From positions 67,079 to 131,078 of the forward strand of contig CAJUCX010000003.1 in NCBI GenBank assembly GCA_910585195.1: a stretch of 64,000 bases of DNA. Reading direction: 5' to 3'. This stretch comes from an uncultured Christensenellaceae bacterium (GTDB taxonomy: Bacteria; Bacillota; Clostridia; Christensenellales; CAG-314). Under the pieces are notes generated by a model. It saw only the letters and a list, made by a program, of their open reading frames with translations. It had not been told where the DNA came from and searched no databases. Below, piece after piece: positions 34,586-44,039 of this stretch (its first letter is position 1; the number at the start of each line of letters is the position of its first letter). Position numbers and translations under genes: made by a program.

Positions 34586-35296
34586 ATGCAAATTTACCCT
34601 GCAATAGACATAAAAGACAAAAAAGTAGTAAGGCTGACTTACGGCGATTACGGTAAAATCAAAATTTACTCCGACAACCCGATAGAGGTGGCAAAAAATT
34701 TTGCCGACTGCGGCGCAAAAAATATTCACTTGGTTGACCTTGACGGTGCAAAGGACGGCAATCTCGCCAACTTTGACGTAATAAGCAAGGTGGTTAAAGA
34801 AAGCGGTTTGTTTGCGGAAGTGGGCGGCGGCATAAGAGACGCCGACCGCATTAAACGGTATTTGGACTGCGGCGTCAAACGCGTTATTTTAGGCACCGCC
34901 GCGATAGAGAACTTTGCTTTTGCAGAAAGTGCGGTAAAACAGTTCGGCGATAAAATTGCGGTAGGCGTTGACGCAAAAGACGACAAGGTTGCAATACACG
35001 GCTGGAAGGTAACGACGGATATAAACTCGGTAGAGTTTTGCAAAAAACTTAAAAGTGCGGGAGTTGCCACCGTCGTTTATACCGACATTTCCAAAGACGG
35101 CGCAATGAGCGGAACAAATTTGGAAATTTACAGACGACTTGCCGCGATAGACGGTTTGCAGGTCATTGCTTCGGGCGGAATTACTTATTATGAAGAACTT
35201 GCGCAACTTAAACAAATAGGCGTATACGGCGCGATATTAGGCAAAGCTCTTTACGAAGGCGCGATAGATTTAAGCAAGGCGGTAAAATGCGTATGA
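34586..35296 (+). CDS. hisA: ProFAR isomerase
   Basis: 236 residues from ATG 34586; TIM barrel. IYPAIDIKDKKVVRL with catalytic aspartate, EVGGGIRD, VGVDAKDDKVAIHGW and TDISKDGAMSGTN are typical. An ATG at 34574 would place the start only two bases after AAGGA, so the downstream ATG with AAGGA about 12 bases away and the family N-terminus MQIYPAID is preferred. Overlaps the SDR gene by ten bases. Confidence 0.94.
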   Translation: MQIYPAIDIKDKKVVRLTYGDYGKIKIYSDNPIEVAKNFADCGAKNIHLVDLDGAKDGNLANFDVISKVVKESGLFAEVGGGIRDADRIKRYLDCGVKRVILGTAAIENFAFAESAVKQFGDKIAVGVDAKDDKVAIHGWKVTTDINSVEFCKKLKSAGVATVVYTDISKDGAMSGTNLEIYRRLAAIDGLQVIASGGITYYEELAQLKQIGVYGAILGKALYEGAIDLSKAVKCV

Positions 35297-36078
35297 ATTA
35301 CACATTTATTTCCGGCGCGACGGGCGGCATAGGCAAAGCGTTTGTTTGCGAGTGCGCCAAAAAAGGTTGCGCACTGTTTTTGACGGGCAGAAGTTTGGAC
35401 AAACTGACGGCGTTAAAGGCGGAAGTTCAGCAAAAATACGCCGTAGAAATAGAAGTTTTTGCGTGTATGTTAAACGACGAATCTTCGCGCAAAGAAATGT
35501 TCGATTACATTGCGCAAAAAGACTTCAAGTTTGACCGCATAATAAACGTTGCGGGCGTCGATACGCAAATGGCGGTGGAGTGTTATACACTCGACAAACT
35601 TATATTTCAAATGCGCGTCAACGTTGAAGGCACGATAACAAATACTTACAGTTTGCTAAAACACAGGGCGGACAAGGTTGAAGTAATTACCGTTTCCAGC
35701 ATGAGCGGCGTTACGCCGATGCCTTATTTTGCCTTATACAGCGCGACAAAGGGTTGCCTTACGAGTTTTTTTTCCTCCTTGCGTTTGGAGATGAAAAAGC
35801 AAAACGTAAAAATAACAACCGTGCTCCCCGGGGGCGTGCCGACCAGACCCGATATTGTAGCCGACATAAAAGGGCAGGGACTTTGGGGTAAACTTTCGGC
35901 AAAACAACCGTCGTTCGTTGCGGAAAAATCATTAAAAAAGGTAAAGAAAAACAAGCGTATTTATATACCGGGGTTTTTTAACAGATTTCTTTACCGCTTG
36001 ATGAAGATATTGCCGCTTGGCGTAAAAATGAGATTTATCGCCCGTCGGTGGAAAAAAATAAAAAAGGACGCATTTTGA
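35287..36078 (+). CDS. short-chain dehydrogenase/reductase inside his operon
   Basis: 263 residues, Rossmann fold. SGATGGIGKA (cofactor loop) near residue 10, INVAGVD for the NAG-type motif, SSMSG with the catalytic serine and YSATKG with the tyrosine/lysine pair are all intact, so an active NAD(P)-dependent enzyme is expected. The C-terminus is basic with a hydrophobic stretch (FNRFLYRLMKILPLG), as in membrane-associated SDRs. Overlap with hisA and a three-base gap to hisF show it is a true operon member. No histidine step needs it; substrate unknown. Confidence 0.88.
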   Translation: MRMNYTFISGATGGIGKAFVCECAKKGCALFLTGRSLDKLTALKAEVQQKYAVEIEVFACMLNDESSRKEMFDYIAQKDFKFDRIINVAGVDTQMAVECYTLDKLIFQMRVNVEGTITNTYSLLKHRADKVEVITVSSMSGVTPMPYFALYSATKGCLTSFFSSLRLEMKKQNVKITTVLPGGVPTRPDIVADIKGQGLWGKLSAKQPSFVAEKSLKKVKKNKRIYIPGFFNRFLYRLMKILPLGVKMRFIARRWKKIKKDAF

Positions 36079-36081
36079 TTT

Positions 36082-36840
36082 ATGCTTGCAAAAAGAATTA
36101 TTCCTTGCCTTGACGTAAGAGACGGCAGGGTGGTAAAAGGCACAAACTTTGTCGGTATAAAAGACGTCGACAGCCCTGTACAACTTGCAAAGTTTTACAA
36201 CGACAGCGGCGCTGACGAACTTGTATTTTACGATATAACGGCGTCGGCGGAAGGCAGAAAGTTGTTTGACGGCGTTTTGCGCGAAGTCGCGTCAAACGTG
36301 TTTATTCCCCTTACGGTAGGCGGCGGAATAAACGGAGTAGAAGACTTCGACAGGGTGTTAAAAAGCGGCGCTGACAAAGTAAGCGTAAACAGCGGCGCGG
36401 TAAAAAACCCTAAAATAATAGGGCAGGCAGCAAAAAAATACGGCAATCAATGCGTGGTGCTTTCTATGGACGTAAAGCGCGTCGACGGTAAATTTCAGGT
36501 ATTCGTAAACGGCGGCAGAGTAAACACGGGCATCGACGCGGCAGAGTGGGCGCACTTCGCGCAGGAAGAAGGCGCAGGAGAACTTGTGTTAAACAGCATA
36601 GACACCGACGGCGTTAAAAACGGTTTCGATATAGAAATGCTAAACAAAATTTGCGACAGGCTGTCAATACCCGTCATTGCATCGGGCGGCGCAGGCAACA
36701 TCGAGCACTTCAAACAGTTGTTTCGCCAAGCGCCTAAGGCAGACGCAGGGCTCGCGGCGTCGATATTCCATTTTAAGCAAGTAGACATAAAAGAACTGAA
36801 AAGACAGCTTAAAGCCGACGGCGTTTCGGTAAGAATATAA
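36082..36840 (+). CDS. hisF: imidazole glycerol phosphate synthase, cyclase subunit
   Basis: 252 residues, TIM barrel. IIPCLDVRDGRVVKGTNF with the catalytic Asp11, TVGGGI, and NSIDTDGVKNGFD (catalytic Asp130 region) are present. Works with HisH. 117 AT-rich bases separate it from hisI. Confidence 0.97.
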   Translation: MLAKRIIPCLDVRDGRVVKGTNFVGIKDVDSPVQLAKFYNDSGADELVFYDITASAEGRKLFDGVLREVASNVFIPLTVGGGINGVEDFDRVLKSGADKVSVNSGAVKNPKIIGQAAKKYGNQCVVLSMDVKRVDGKFQVFVNGGRVNTGIDAAEWAHFAQEEGAGELVLNSIDTDGVKNGFDIEMLNKICDRLSIPVIASGGAGNIEHFKQLFRQAPKADAGLAASIFHFKQVDIKELKRQLKADGVSVRI

Positions 36841-36957
36841 AAACAGTTGCAAATTCGGTAAAAGTTGTTTAACTGTATATAAAATTATTTTGCGATAAAC
36901 GCGGCTTAAATACGGCAAAATATCTAATTAAAATACGACTAATCGGGAGAAAAGAAA

Positions 36958-37605
36958 ATGGTTAAGATTGAAGATTTGAAGTTTGACGAAAACGGGCTGA
37001 TACCTGCGGTGGTGCAAGACTATTACACAAAAAAAGTGCTTACCGTTGCGTATATGAACAAAGAAAGTCTCGAAATCAGTATGGAAAAAAACCTGACTTG
37101 TTTTTACAGCAGGTCGAGGCAGAAGTTGTGGCTTAAAGGCGAAATTTCCAAAAACTATCAACACATAGTTTCAATCACTGCGGACTGCGACAACGACGCT
37201 TTGGTTGTAGAGGTAAAAAAAGACGGTCCCGCTTGTCATCTCGGCACCGACAGTTGCTTTAACAACGAAGTATATCACAACGAAAACGAAAAAAGTTTTT
37301 CTTTCGATATGCTTTACGAGTTGATACAAGGCAGAAAGACAGACAAAAAAGAAGGCTCTTACACTACCTATCTGTTTGAAAAAGGGCTGGACAAAATTCT
37401 TAAAAAAGTGGGAGAAGAATGCACGGAAGTTATTGTTGCGGCAAAGGGCGGCAGCAAGGAAGAAACCGTCTTCGAGTTGTCAGACCTTGCATATCACGCT
37501 TTGGTGCTTATGGTAGAGTACGGCATTACCTTAAACGACGTTAAGGACGAACTTGCAAAGCGCCACGTGGTAGACAAAAAAGTAAAACAGGAAACTATGA
37601 AATAA
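36958..37605 (+). CDS. hisI: bifunctional PRA-CH/PRA-PH
   Basis: 215 residues, HisI-HisE fusion. The cyclohydrolase part (1-115) has zinc-site DCDNDALVV and CHLGTDSCF; the pyrophosphohydrolase part (about 117-205) has SYTTYLFEKGLDKILKK, GEECTEV and ELSDLAYH. Catalyses steps 2 and 3. GGGAG upstream of ATG 36958. The stop overlaps the hisJ start by one base. Confidence 0.96.
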   Translation: MVKIEDLKFDENGLIPAVVQDYYTKKVLTVAYMNKESLEISMEKNLTCFYSRSRQKLWLKGEISKNYQHIVSITADCDNDALVVEVKKDGPACHLGTDSCFNNEVYHNENEKSFSFDMLYELIQGRKTDKKEGSYTTYLFEKGLDKILKKVGEECTEVIVAAKGGSKEETVFELSDLAYHALVLMVEYGITLNDVKDELAKRHVVDKKVKQETMK

Positions 37606-38405
37606 TGCCTCTAATTAAGTGCAATCTGCATACGCATACACAGTTTTGCGACGGCAGAGATAGTATGGAAAATATGGTCAAAACGGCGATAGAAAAGGGG
37701 TTTGAAACGCTTGGGTTTTCTCCGCACTCTTACACGCCTTTTTGTTTGGATTATTGCATAAAGGACTTCGATGCGGAAGCTGCAGAGTTTTTGCGCCTCA
37801 AAAACCTTTATGCAGACAAAATTTGCCTGTTAAACGGCATAGAGCTCGACTATTACGGAGAAATGCCGAAAGACGCAAAGTTGGACTTCGTGATAGGTTC
37901 CGCCCATTACGTGCAAAATAACGGCGTATTTTACGGTGTGGACGACGGCAGAGAGGACTTTTTGCGCGCCGTCGAACTCGGCTTTGACGGTAACGTAATT
38001 TCCCTTGCGGAAAGTTACTTCTCAACCCTTGCAAAAATGGCAAAAACAGTCAGACCCGACGTAATAGGTCATTTCGATTTGATAACCCTGTACGGAGATT
38101 TTTCCGCCTGCGAAAGCAAGTATAAAGATTCGGCTTTTTGCGCGGCGGAAGAAGTGGCAAAAAGCGGCTCTTTGGTGGAGATAAACGCCGGCAGATTGTT
38201 TAAGGGCAAGGGCGGTCTTTATCCCGACGACTTTCTGCTTAAATATATGGCGCAAAAGGGCATTGAATTTATTCTGTCAAGCGACGCGCACTGCGTTGAC
38301 GCGCTTGGTTTTAAGTTTGACGAAATTACACAAAAATTAAAGAGTTTAGGTATAAAATATCTTACCGTATTTGATAAAAACGGCAGAAAACATATCAAAA
38401 TTTAG
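37605..38405 (+). CDS. hisJ: histidinol-phosphatase, PHP family
   Basis: 266 residues. Metal-binding PHP motifs NLHTHTQFCDG, GFSPHSYTPF, GIELDYY, GSAHYV, GHFDLI and SSDAHCVDALG are visible. Performs the phosphatase step missing from the monofunctional HisB, completing the pathway. Last gene of the operon. Confidence 0.94.
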   Translation: MPLIKCNLHTHTQFCDGRDSMENMVKTAIEKGFETLGFSPHSYTPFCLDYCIKDFDAEAAEFLRLKNLYADKICLLNGIELDYYGEMPKDAKLDFVIGSAHYVQNNGVFYGVDDGREDFLRAVELGFDGNVISLAESYFSTLAKMAKTVRPDVIGHFDLITLYGDFSACESKYKDSAFCAAEEVAKSGSLVEINAGRLFKGKGGLYPDDFLLKYMAQKGIEFILSSDAHCVDALGFKFDEITQKLKSLGIKYLTVFDKNGRKHIKI

Positions 38406-38520
38406 TTTTCCCGTTTTTGTATATCGTTTAATTTGCGTTAAACTCCGCTGTGTCAAATAACGGAAGTTTTGATTTTTTTGTGTAATTAGGTTTTTTATTT
38501 CGGGAAATAGCGGGAGAATT

Positions 38521-39129
38521 ATGATTAAAAGTTTTGACCCTATATTCGACAGCAACTGCAAACTTCTTATTTTGGGCTCGTGCCCGAGTGTTGCGTCTTT
38601 GCAAAAAGGCGAGTATTACGGACATAAACAAAACAGGTTTTGGCGAGTGATTTTTAAGTTGCTTGACGAAGACTTCACTGCCGATTATGAAATTAAAAAG
38701 CAAACGCTGTTAAAGCACGGCGTGGCATTGTGGGATACGATAGGTCTTTGCCAAAGAGAGGGCTCGCTCGACAGCGCAATAACTGACGTAGTGCCTAATG
38801 ACGTCAACGCTTTGATAAAATGCGGCAATGTAAAGTGCATTGCATTAAACGGCGGCAAAGCAAAACAAGTGTTTTTGCAGCAGTATAAGCAGTTTGTAAG
38901 CAAAACTATAAATAATGACGATTTTAATAAAGCAACCGTACCGCAAGTGCAAAATTTGCAAGACGGCAAAAACATAAAAAACAGTGCCGCCTGTGAAAAT
39001 TATTTTTTCAATACAGACAAAAAGAAGATAAAGTTGATTTTTCTTCCGTCGACAAGCCCCGCCAACGCAAAGATGAGTTTCGAAACTTTGTGCCGAAGTT
39101 GGTATGAAAGCTTGAAAGAATTTTTGTAA
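38521..39129 (+). CDS. hypoxanthine-DNA glycosylase, UDG family 6
   Basis: 202 residues of the uracil-DNA glycosylase superfamily. LLILGSCPSVASL, YYGHKQNRFW, VALWDTIGLCQREGSLDSAI and the C-terminal LPSTSPANA match the HDG (family 6) pattern that removes hypoxanthine from deaminated adenine. ATG 38521 has GGGAG upstream. Single gene with its own strong terminator; repair role inferred from family. Confidence 0.9.
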   Translation: MIKSFDPIFDSNCKLLILGSCPSVASLQKGEYYGHKQNRFWRVIFKLLDEDFTADYEIKKQTLLKHGVALWDTIGLCQREGSLDSAITDVVPNDVNALIKCGNVKCIALNGGKAKQVFLQQYKQFVSKTINNDDFNKATVPQVQNLQDGKNIKNSAACENYFFNTDKKKIKLIFLPSTSPANAKMSFETLCRSWYESLKEFL

Positions 39130-39143
39130 ATATTTTTCGGTTA

Positions 39144-39181
39144 AATCAAGCACTTGCGGAAATTTCCGCAAGTGCTTGATT
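39144..39181. terminator. terminator, perfect 38-base palindrome
   Basis: Half-site AATCAAGCACTTGCGGAAA (19 bases) inverted with no loop base left over. Lies between convergent genes and can serve both. Confidence 0.88.
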
Positions 39182-39259
39182 TATGTTAAAATTTTATGAG
39201 TAAATATAATTGTCAAATTGTTTGCCACAGTTCAAAATCGATATACGCCGTTGTAGTTT

Positions 39260-40393
39260 CTAAAATGACTCGAACGGGTCGGGGGTTGCCTCGCGATAGC
39301 GTTCTTTGGCTTTTTCGAAGATAATGCGCGAGTATTCCGCTTCGGCAGGGGTGCGCGACAGGTTTAGCAACTTTTCCGCAACAACGCAGTCCGACGCAAA
39401 CTGTCTGTCGTCGTGGTTAGACAAGGCATTTACCAAAATTCTTGCAACCACAACGAAAGACGTCGGCGAAACTTGAATTGCATTTCTTATCGATTGGTCG
39501 AAAGCATTGTAAGTTTTTGCCGCGTTTACCCTGTCGTCGTGGAAGAGCATTAAGCAGTTGAAATATTCTACCGAGACGGTGTTTGCGTTTGGCAGCGGCA
39601 TTTCGCTTCTGCGGTTGTAAAGCATGGTTATGGTTTCCGTTGCTTTTTCCGTCTGGTTTGTCGCAATAAAATAGCAATATTGCACGTACAGCGAAGTGCA
39701 GACAGAAGGGTACTTCAAATCGTCTATGCCGCAGTTAAAAATCGTCTCGGGCATTTGAGAAAAAGTTTTGCCGGCAAGCGTTTCCGCCGTAATTTTAAGT
39801 TCCGAGTAATAAGCCTTTTTGCAACTTTCCGAGCGCGCAAGCATAAAAACGTTGTAGCCGTCGTTTTTCAAACTGCGTATAGGCAAAAAGTTTATTATAG
39901 TAAAAATTCCGTTTACGATTATTCCCGCCAAAGTAAAAGACTGCTGACCGTAAACAACGATAAGCACGACGCACAGCGCCGTCAAAAGCAAGTTTATAAG
40001 CACGCCGCCGAGGTTATATAATACATACGGCATTTTTTGTTTGTACTCGAAGTCGGGCGCCATAAGGCACTGACCGAGCGCGCCGTTGCCGCGTTCTCTT
40101 GCGGTTTGCCACTTGCCGTTGCTTTTGTAAAACATTACGCCAAGCATCTTGAAGTAAACAAATTTATAGCCCGTCAAGTAGCCGAACAGCAAATGCCCGA
40201 GTTCGTGCATAAAGGTAGCCAAAACGCACCACAGCAAAATGTATATTATGGTGTCTAATGACAGAATATCGAAGCCGATTTGGTTAAAGTCTGACGCAAG
40301 CCATATTCCTAGCGAAATGCCCAAAATCGCGCCTATTATAACTAAGGCGACCGTAGGAGTCGCCGTTGCAAAGTCTGTTTTTTTATTTTTCAT
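39260..40393 (-). CDS. M50-family membrane metalloprotease
   Basis: 377 residues. HELGHLLFGYLTG (HExxH) near residue 65 inside a membrane segment and NDGYNVFML (the second metal motif, here NDG in place of LDG) near 180. About five hydrophobic segments in the first 200 residues; the C-terminal 180 residues form a soluble helical domain with TPR-like helices. Site-2-type proteases cut regulators or signal peptides within the membrane. The cytoplasmic helical tail is unusual compared with RseP (no PDZ). AGGAAAA upstream of ATG 40393. Confidence 0.85.
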   Translation of the reverse strand: MKNKKTDFATATPTVALVIIGAILGISLGIWLASDFNQIGFDILSLDTIIYILLWCVLATFMHELGHLLFGYLTGYKFVYFKMLGVMFYKSNGKWQTARERGNGALGQCLMAPDFEYKQKMPYVLYNLGGVLINLLLTALCVVLIVVYGQQSFTLAGIIVNGIFTIINFLPIRSLKNDGYNVFMLARSESCKKAYYSELKITAETLAGKTFSQMPETIFNCGIDDLKYPSVCTSLYVQYCYFIATNQTEKATETITMLYNRRSEMPLPNANTVSVEYFNCLMLFHDDRVNAAKTYNAFDQSIRNAIQVSPTSFVVVARILVNALSNHDDRQFASDCVVAEKLLNLSRTPAEAEYSRIIFEKAKERYREATPDPFESF

Positions 40394-40591
40394 TTTTTCC
40401 TGTTTGTATTTTTAATAAAATAACCTTAAAAGCACGGTTTGCTTTTAGTAATTATAACAACGCCTGCCCGTTGTTTTTCCCGACCGTTTTTAATATCGGC
40501 AAGGTGTAAATAGTGCAGTTAGTTTTTTAAGCAATATAACATCGATATTTTTCCGTTATAAAAACGTAGCCGACGGGAAACGGGAAAAATA

Positions 40592-43500
40592 TTAAAGGGA
40601 AGTACTCATCGCCTCTACGATAAAGTTTTTGCCTTTAAGATTTTTAAGTCTTGCTATCATTTCTGCATTGTTGAGTTCCATATTGCCGTGCAGCAAAACC
40701 GTATTGAGGTTAGGGAAAGTAGTGCTCAAACTGCAAAGTCTCAGCGACAAAAATACGCACATCTTGTCGCTCATTGACAAATCTTTGTAATGAGTTACTT
40801 TGCCCTTGCTTGATTTTACCGCAAAAATATCGTCTTCGCAAATGATTTCTCCGCCGCCGCACATTGCACCGTAAACACTGCTTGCAGAAGAAAGTATTTT
40901 TGCTATTTCTTCTTCGAATACAAGTTCTACTATTTTGGTTTGCTTTATGACAGAGTCGAAGTTTTTAGAGTCGTTGTATTGCGTGATAATGTTTGTCAAC
41001 TCGGTGCGCATACGGTTGGAACTGATGTAAGCGTCCGTTACGTTTTGCGTTTCTTCGCGGCTTTCTGCAAGTTCTGCCTCGATTTCTTCGAAGTGCTGTT
41101 GCAGTTCTTGCAGTTTTTGGTTGAGTTCGTCATATTTGTCTATGTCGGCATTGTCCTGATAAAGCTCTTTAAGGTGCTGCATACGGGACGTCAACATACT
41201 CATAGTGGCGTCAAATCTGTCTACTGCGTCTTTTATGCTGTTGTACATTTCTTCCGACAGATTTTTGAGTTTTATGCTTTCTACGTCGTCGTCGCCGAGG
41301 TCGTCCATAAGGGTTTGCGCTTTTTGTTTTGTGGCTTCGTAACTGTCCGTAAGATTTTTAAGCACAACGCCGTTCTTTTCGATTTCCACAGACTTGGCAA
41401 GTATTTTGTCGTCAAGTTCGCTGCGGTCTTCTTCCAGCAATTTCTTTTCGCTTACAAGTTCGTTTACCTTGTCTTGAGCGGCTTTTTGCACTTCGTCCGG
41501 TTCGCCTTTTACAAACATACTGACTTTTTGATGAATTTTAAGCAACTCTTTTTCGTTGGCTTTCTTTTCGTTTAGCGCTTCCGTCAGCACGGAAGAAACG
41601 TTTGCAATACGCACTTCCGCCGCTTCTATGGCGTCGCTTTCCATTTTGCGCTGAGTGTGCAAAAGCACCAACTTTTCCGTAAGTTCGATGAGGGCGGATT
41701 TGACCTGTTCGTTGGACTCGACCATCATTTCGACCGTCATTTGCCTTACGTCTACCGCTTGCTGCGTCTCCGACAGAGAGCCGAGCCGTGAAACTATATC
41801 TTGTTTTTGTTTGTTTAAGTCTTCGTATTTTTCTTTCAAAAGCGACAACTCGGTTTGCTGTTCTACCAGACCGCGCTGTGCGTCCATCATATAGTTTGTG
41901 GCTTTACCTTGATCGAGCGCTTGAAAATATTTCGTTACGTGTTCGCTTTTATCTGCTTTTGCAAGCTCGCGGAAGCGTCTTAAAATTTCGTCGCGCTCGT
42001 TGCGGCAGGTTACTATTTCGCCCAAGACTATTTGTTTTTGTCTTTCTACTTCCTGCAATACGCAGCGCAAGCCTACTTGTCTGGAAACAAGCGCCAGTTT
42101 GCGGTTGTTGCGTTTGACGAGTTCTACTTTAAGCTGGTCTATATTTTCGTCTATAAATGTGCTGCTTAAAGGCGCCGCCGCCATATCTATTTTGCCTCCT
42201 TTGCCGTCGGTTATCTGCATTGCTTGGTTGGCGGTGTTTACTACCTGCTTTTTAAGCATAACTTCGCGGTCAAACATCTTTTGACCCAAAATTGTTTGCA
42301 GACATTCGGCAGACTGGTCGATTTCTATTTCTTTATAGTGCAGGTTTTGCATTTCGTCGCGCAAAGTGTTTTGCTTTTCCGTCAAAGACTGCAAAATCAT
42401 TTCGCTTTTGGAAATTTTCGACTGCAGCATTTTTATTAAAGTGTCTTTTGATTTAAGCGGAGTAACCACCGCGTCAACCTTCATAAGAGAGGACACAAGG
42501 TCTTGCGCCTTTCTTACTTCCAACTCGCGGTCGCTCAACTGCTGTGTTATAAACACCATTTCGCTGTCGGTTTTTTGCAGCTGATTTTCTACTTCCTTTA
42601 TCTTTACGCTTAAACGCACGTTCTCTACAAGGTCGTTTATAGAACGCACAGGTACGTCGATTTCCTGCAAACTTTCCTTAGTTTCTTCTATGCCTTTATC
42701 GATGGTTTCGATGGTGCCTTTGTGCACGCCTTTTATCTGCTCTAATTTTTCCTTGTCGTTTTGCAATTCGACAATCCTTTCGCTTAACGTTTCGTTGCGC
42801 TTTTCAAGCGTTTCGATATTTTCCGAGTCATTTTTTATCAAAATAAGCCGTGTGTTTTGCTCGACGCGGCGGTTGATTTCGTCGTTAAGTTCGCCCAACT
42901 GATTTATTATCGACTGACGTTCGCTCTTAAACCACTCCAACTCTTCTTTGTCTGCATCGAGTTTTTGGTTGGCATCCGTCATTTGCTTTTTATATGCTAA
43001 AATTTCTTTCAGTTGCGGCAAAAAGCGTTGCACTTTGTTGTGGTCTTGCAACTGCTTGCGTTTTTCGTCGATGAAAGTGGAGTTTTCTATCAATCTGTCT
43101 ATATGCCCCTGCGTGTTGCGTATGTCTTTTTGCAGATTTTCGCGCGAATTGAGAGAGCGCATTTCGTCTTTTAACGCAGACATTTCATTGAGGCAGTCGT
43201 TGTATTGTTTTTGAAGTTCTTCCGTTCTTTCGCGTATTGCATCAAGTTGCGAAGCCTTTACAGCTTTTATCGGTTTAGCCAAAATTGCGCGAAGTTGACT
43301 CTTTAACTGACTTTTTCTGTCGGCGGCTTTGTTGTAAGCTTCCTGCGTGGTGTTGATTACCTGACGCAAATCGGCAATGTTGGAGTAACTGTCTATCGTA
43401 GGGTTGGCGTTAAAGGCGTCAAACTCTTTGCTTTCTATTACTATATTGTCAAACAGTTCTTCGACGTCGGTCTTAAACAGGTCGGTCAATTTTTCTTCCA

Positions 43501-43798
43501 CGCGTGTAAAGCGTTTTGTTACGCCGTTTTCTTTGCAGCGCAAAAGACTCGCGACGTTGTCGAAGTTTTTGGTTCTCGCAAGTTGGTAGGAATTGCCGTT
43601 GTGCACGAAATCGCATTCGGCGCTGCCGTCAAAACGGAAGTTGCCGTGCTTATTCAGAAATAAAAAGTCGGTTATGGCAGACAAGTCCGCAACGGAACAG
43701 AATATTTCGTCGCAGCCGTTAGATATGTCGTCAAGTTTCAGAAAAACGTCGTAGTTTTGACCGAGTAACCCTTTTATTTTTATTGAGTTGATTTTCAT
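40592..43798 (-). CDS. SMC/Rad50-like coiled-coil protein without ATPase motifs
   Basis: 1068 residues. An N-terminal globular part (1-170), about 750 residues of heptad coiled coil rich in E/K/Q with a break near 520-560, and a C-terminal globular part (about 960-1068) follow the SMC/Rad50/SbcC plan. But where a Walker A loop should be (about residues 31-48, CSVADLSAITDFLFL) there is no G-x4-GKS/T. The C-terminal LSMSDKMCVFLSLRL keeps the shape of the ABC signature, and the Walker B position (about 1035-1044, LLHGNMELNN) has no D-E pair. No CxxC hook. GGGAGG upstream. It is divergent from the DnaD-DnaI pair. Probably a structural or DNA-bridging pseudo-ATPase; function unknown. Confidence 0.8.
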   Translation of the reverse strand: MKINSIKIKGLLGQNYDVFLKLDDISNGCDEIFCSVADLSAITDFLFLNKHGNFRFDGSAECDFVHNGNSYQLARTKNFDNVASLLRCKENGVTKRFTRVEEKLTDLFKTDVEELFDNIVIESKEFDAFNANPTIDSYSNIADLRQVINTTQEAYNKAADRKSQLKSQLRAILAKPIKAVKASQLDAIRERTEELQKQYNDCLNEMSALKDEMRSLNSRENLQKDIRNTQGHIDRLIENSTFIDEKRKQLQDHNKVQRFLPQLKEILAYKKQMTDANQKLDADKEELEWFKSERQSIINQLGELNDEINRRVEQNTRLILIKNDSENIETLEKRNETLSERIVELQNDKEKLEQIKGVHKGTIETIDKGIEETKESLQEIDVPVRSINDLVENVRLSVKIKEVENQLQKTDSEMVFITQQLSDRELEVRKAQDLVSSLMKVDAVVTPLKSKDTLIKMLQSKISKSEMILQSLTEKQNTLRDEMQNLHYKEIEIDQSAECLQTILGQKMFDREVMLKKQVVNTANQAMQITDGKGGKIDMAAAPLSSTFIDENIDQLKVELVKRNNRKLALVSRQVGLRCVLQEVERQKQIVLGEIVTCRNERDEILRRFRELAKADKSEHVTKYFQALDQGKATNYMMDAQRGLVEQQTELSLLKEKYEDLNKQKQDIVSRLGSLSETQQAVDVRQMTVEMMVESNEQVKSALIELTEKLVLLHTQRKMESDAIEAAEVRIANVSSVLTEALNEKKANEKELLKIHQKVSMFVKGEPDEVQKAAQDKVNELVSEKKLLEEDRSELDDKILAKSVEIEKNGVVLKNLTDSYEATKQKAQTLMDDLGDDDVESIKLKNLSEEMYNSIKDAVDRFDATMSMLTSRMQHLKELYQDNADIDKYDELNQKLQELQQHFEEIEAELAESREETQNVTDAYISSNRMRTELTNIITQYNDSKNFDSVIKQTKIVELVFEEEIAKILSSASSVYGAMCGGGEIICEDDIFAVKSSKGKVTHYKDLSMSDKMCVFLSLRLCSLSTTFPNLNTVLLHGNMELNNAEMIARLKNLKGKNFIVEAMSTSL

Positions 43799-43835
43799 TC
43801 GCGCCTCCCGATAAAAAAACTATTTGAAAATAGAT

Positions 43836-43904
43836 TATTTTATGGTAATATATTAGCATAACCACAAAATTTTCGTAAACAGAGTATTTTATGGTATTAT
43901 ATTT
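43836..43904. repeat. direct repeat in divergent promoter region
   Basis: TATTTTATGGTAATATAT (from 43836) and TATTTTATGGTATTATAT (from 43885), 49 bases apart, lie between the SMC-like gene and the DnaD gene. They may be binding sites for one regulator acting on both genes. The rest of the 240-base gap is very AT-rich. Confidence 0.6.
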
Positions 43905-44039
43905 TAATATTATAAACTTTTATTAAAAATAAATCAATATAAATAAATAAATTTAAGCATTTATCTGCTTAACAAATTGCCGAAAAAGCATTATAAATTA
44001 TGTATATTCGGCTGAAATCAGGCATTACGGAGTGTAAAT

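Noticed and set aside
40940..41575. 211-codon hydrophobic open frame antisense to the SMC-like gene
   Set aside because: Reverse reading of coiled-coil codons gives phenylalanine/valine-rich translation; no ribosome-binding site.
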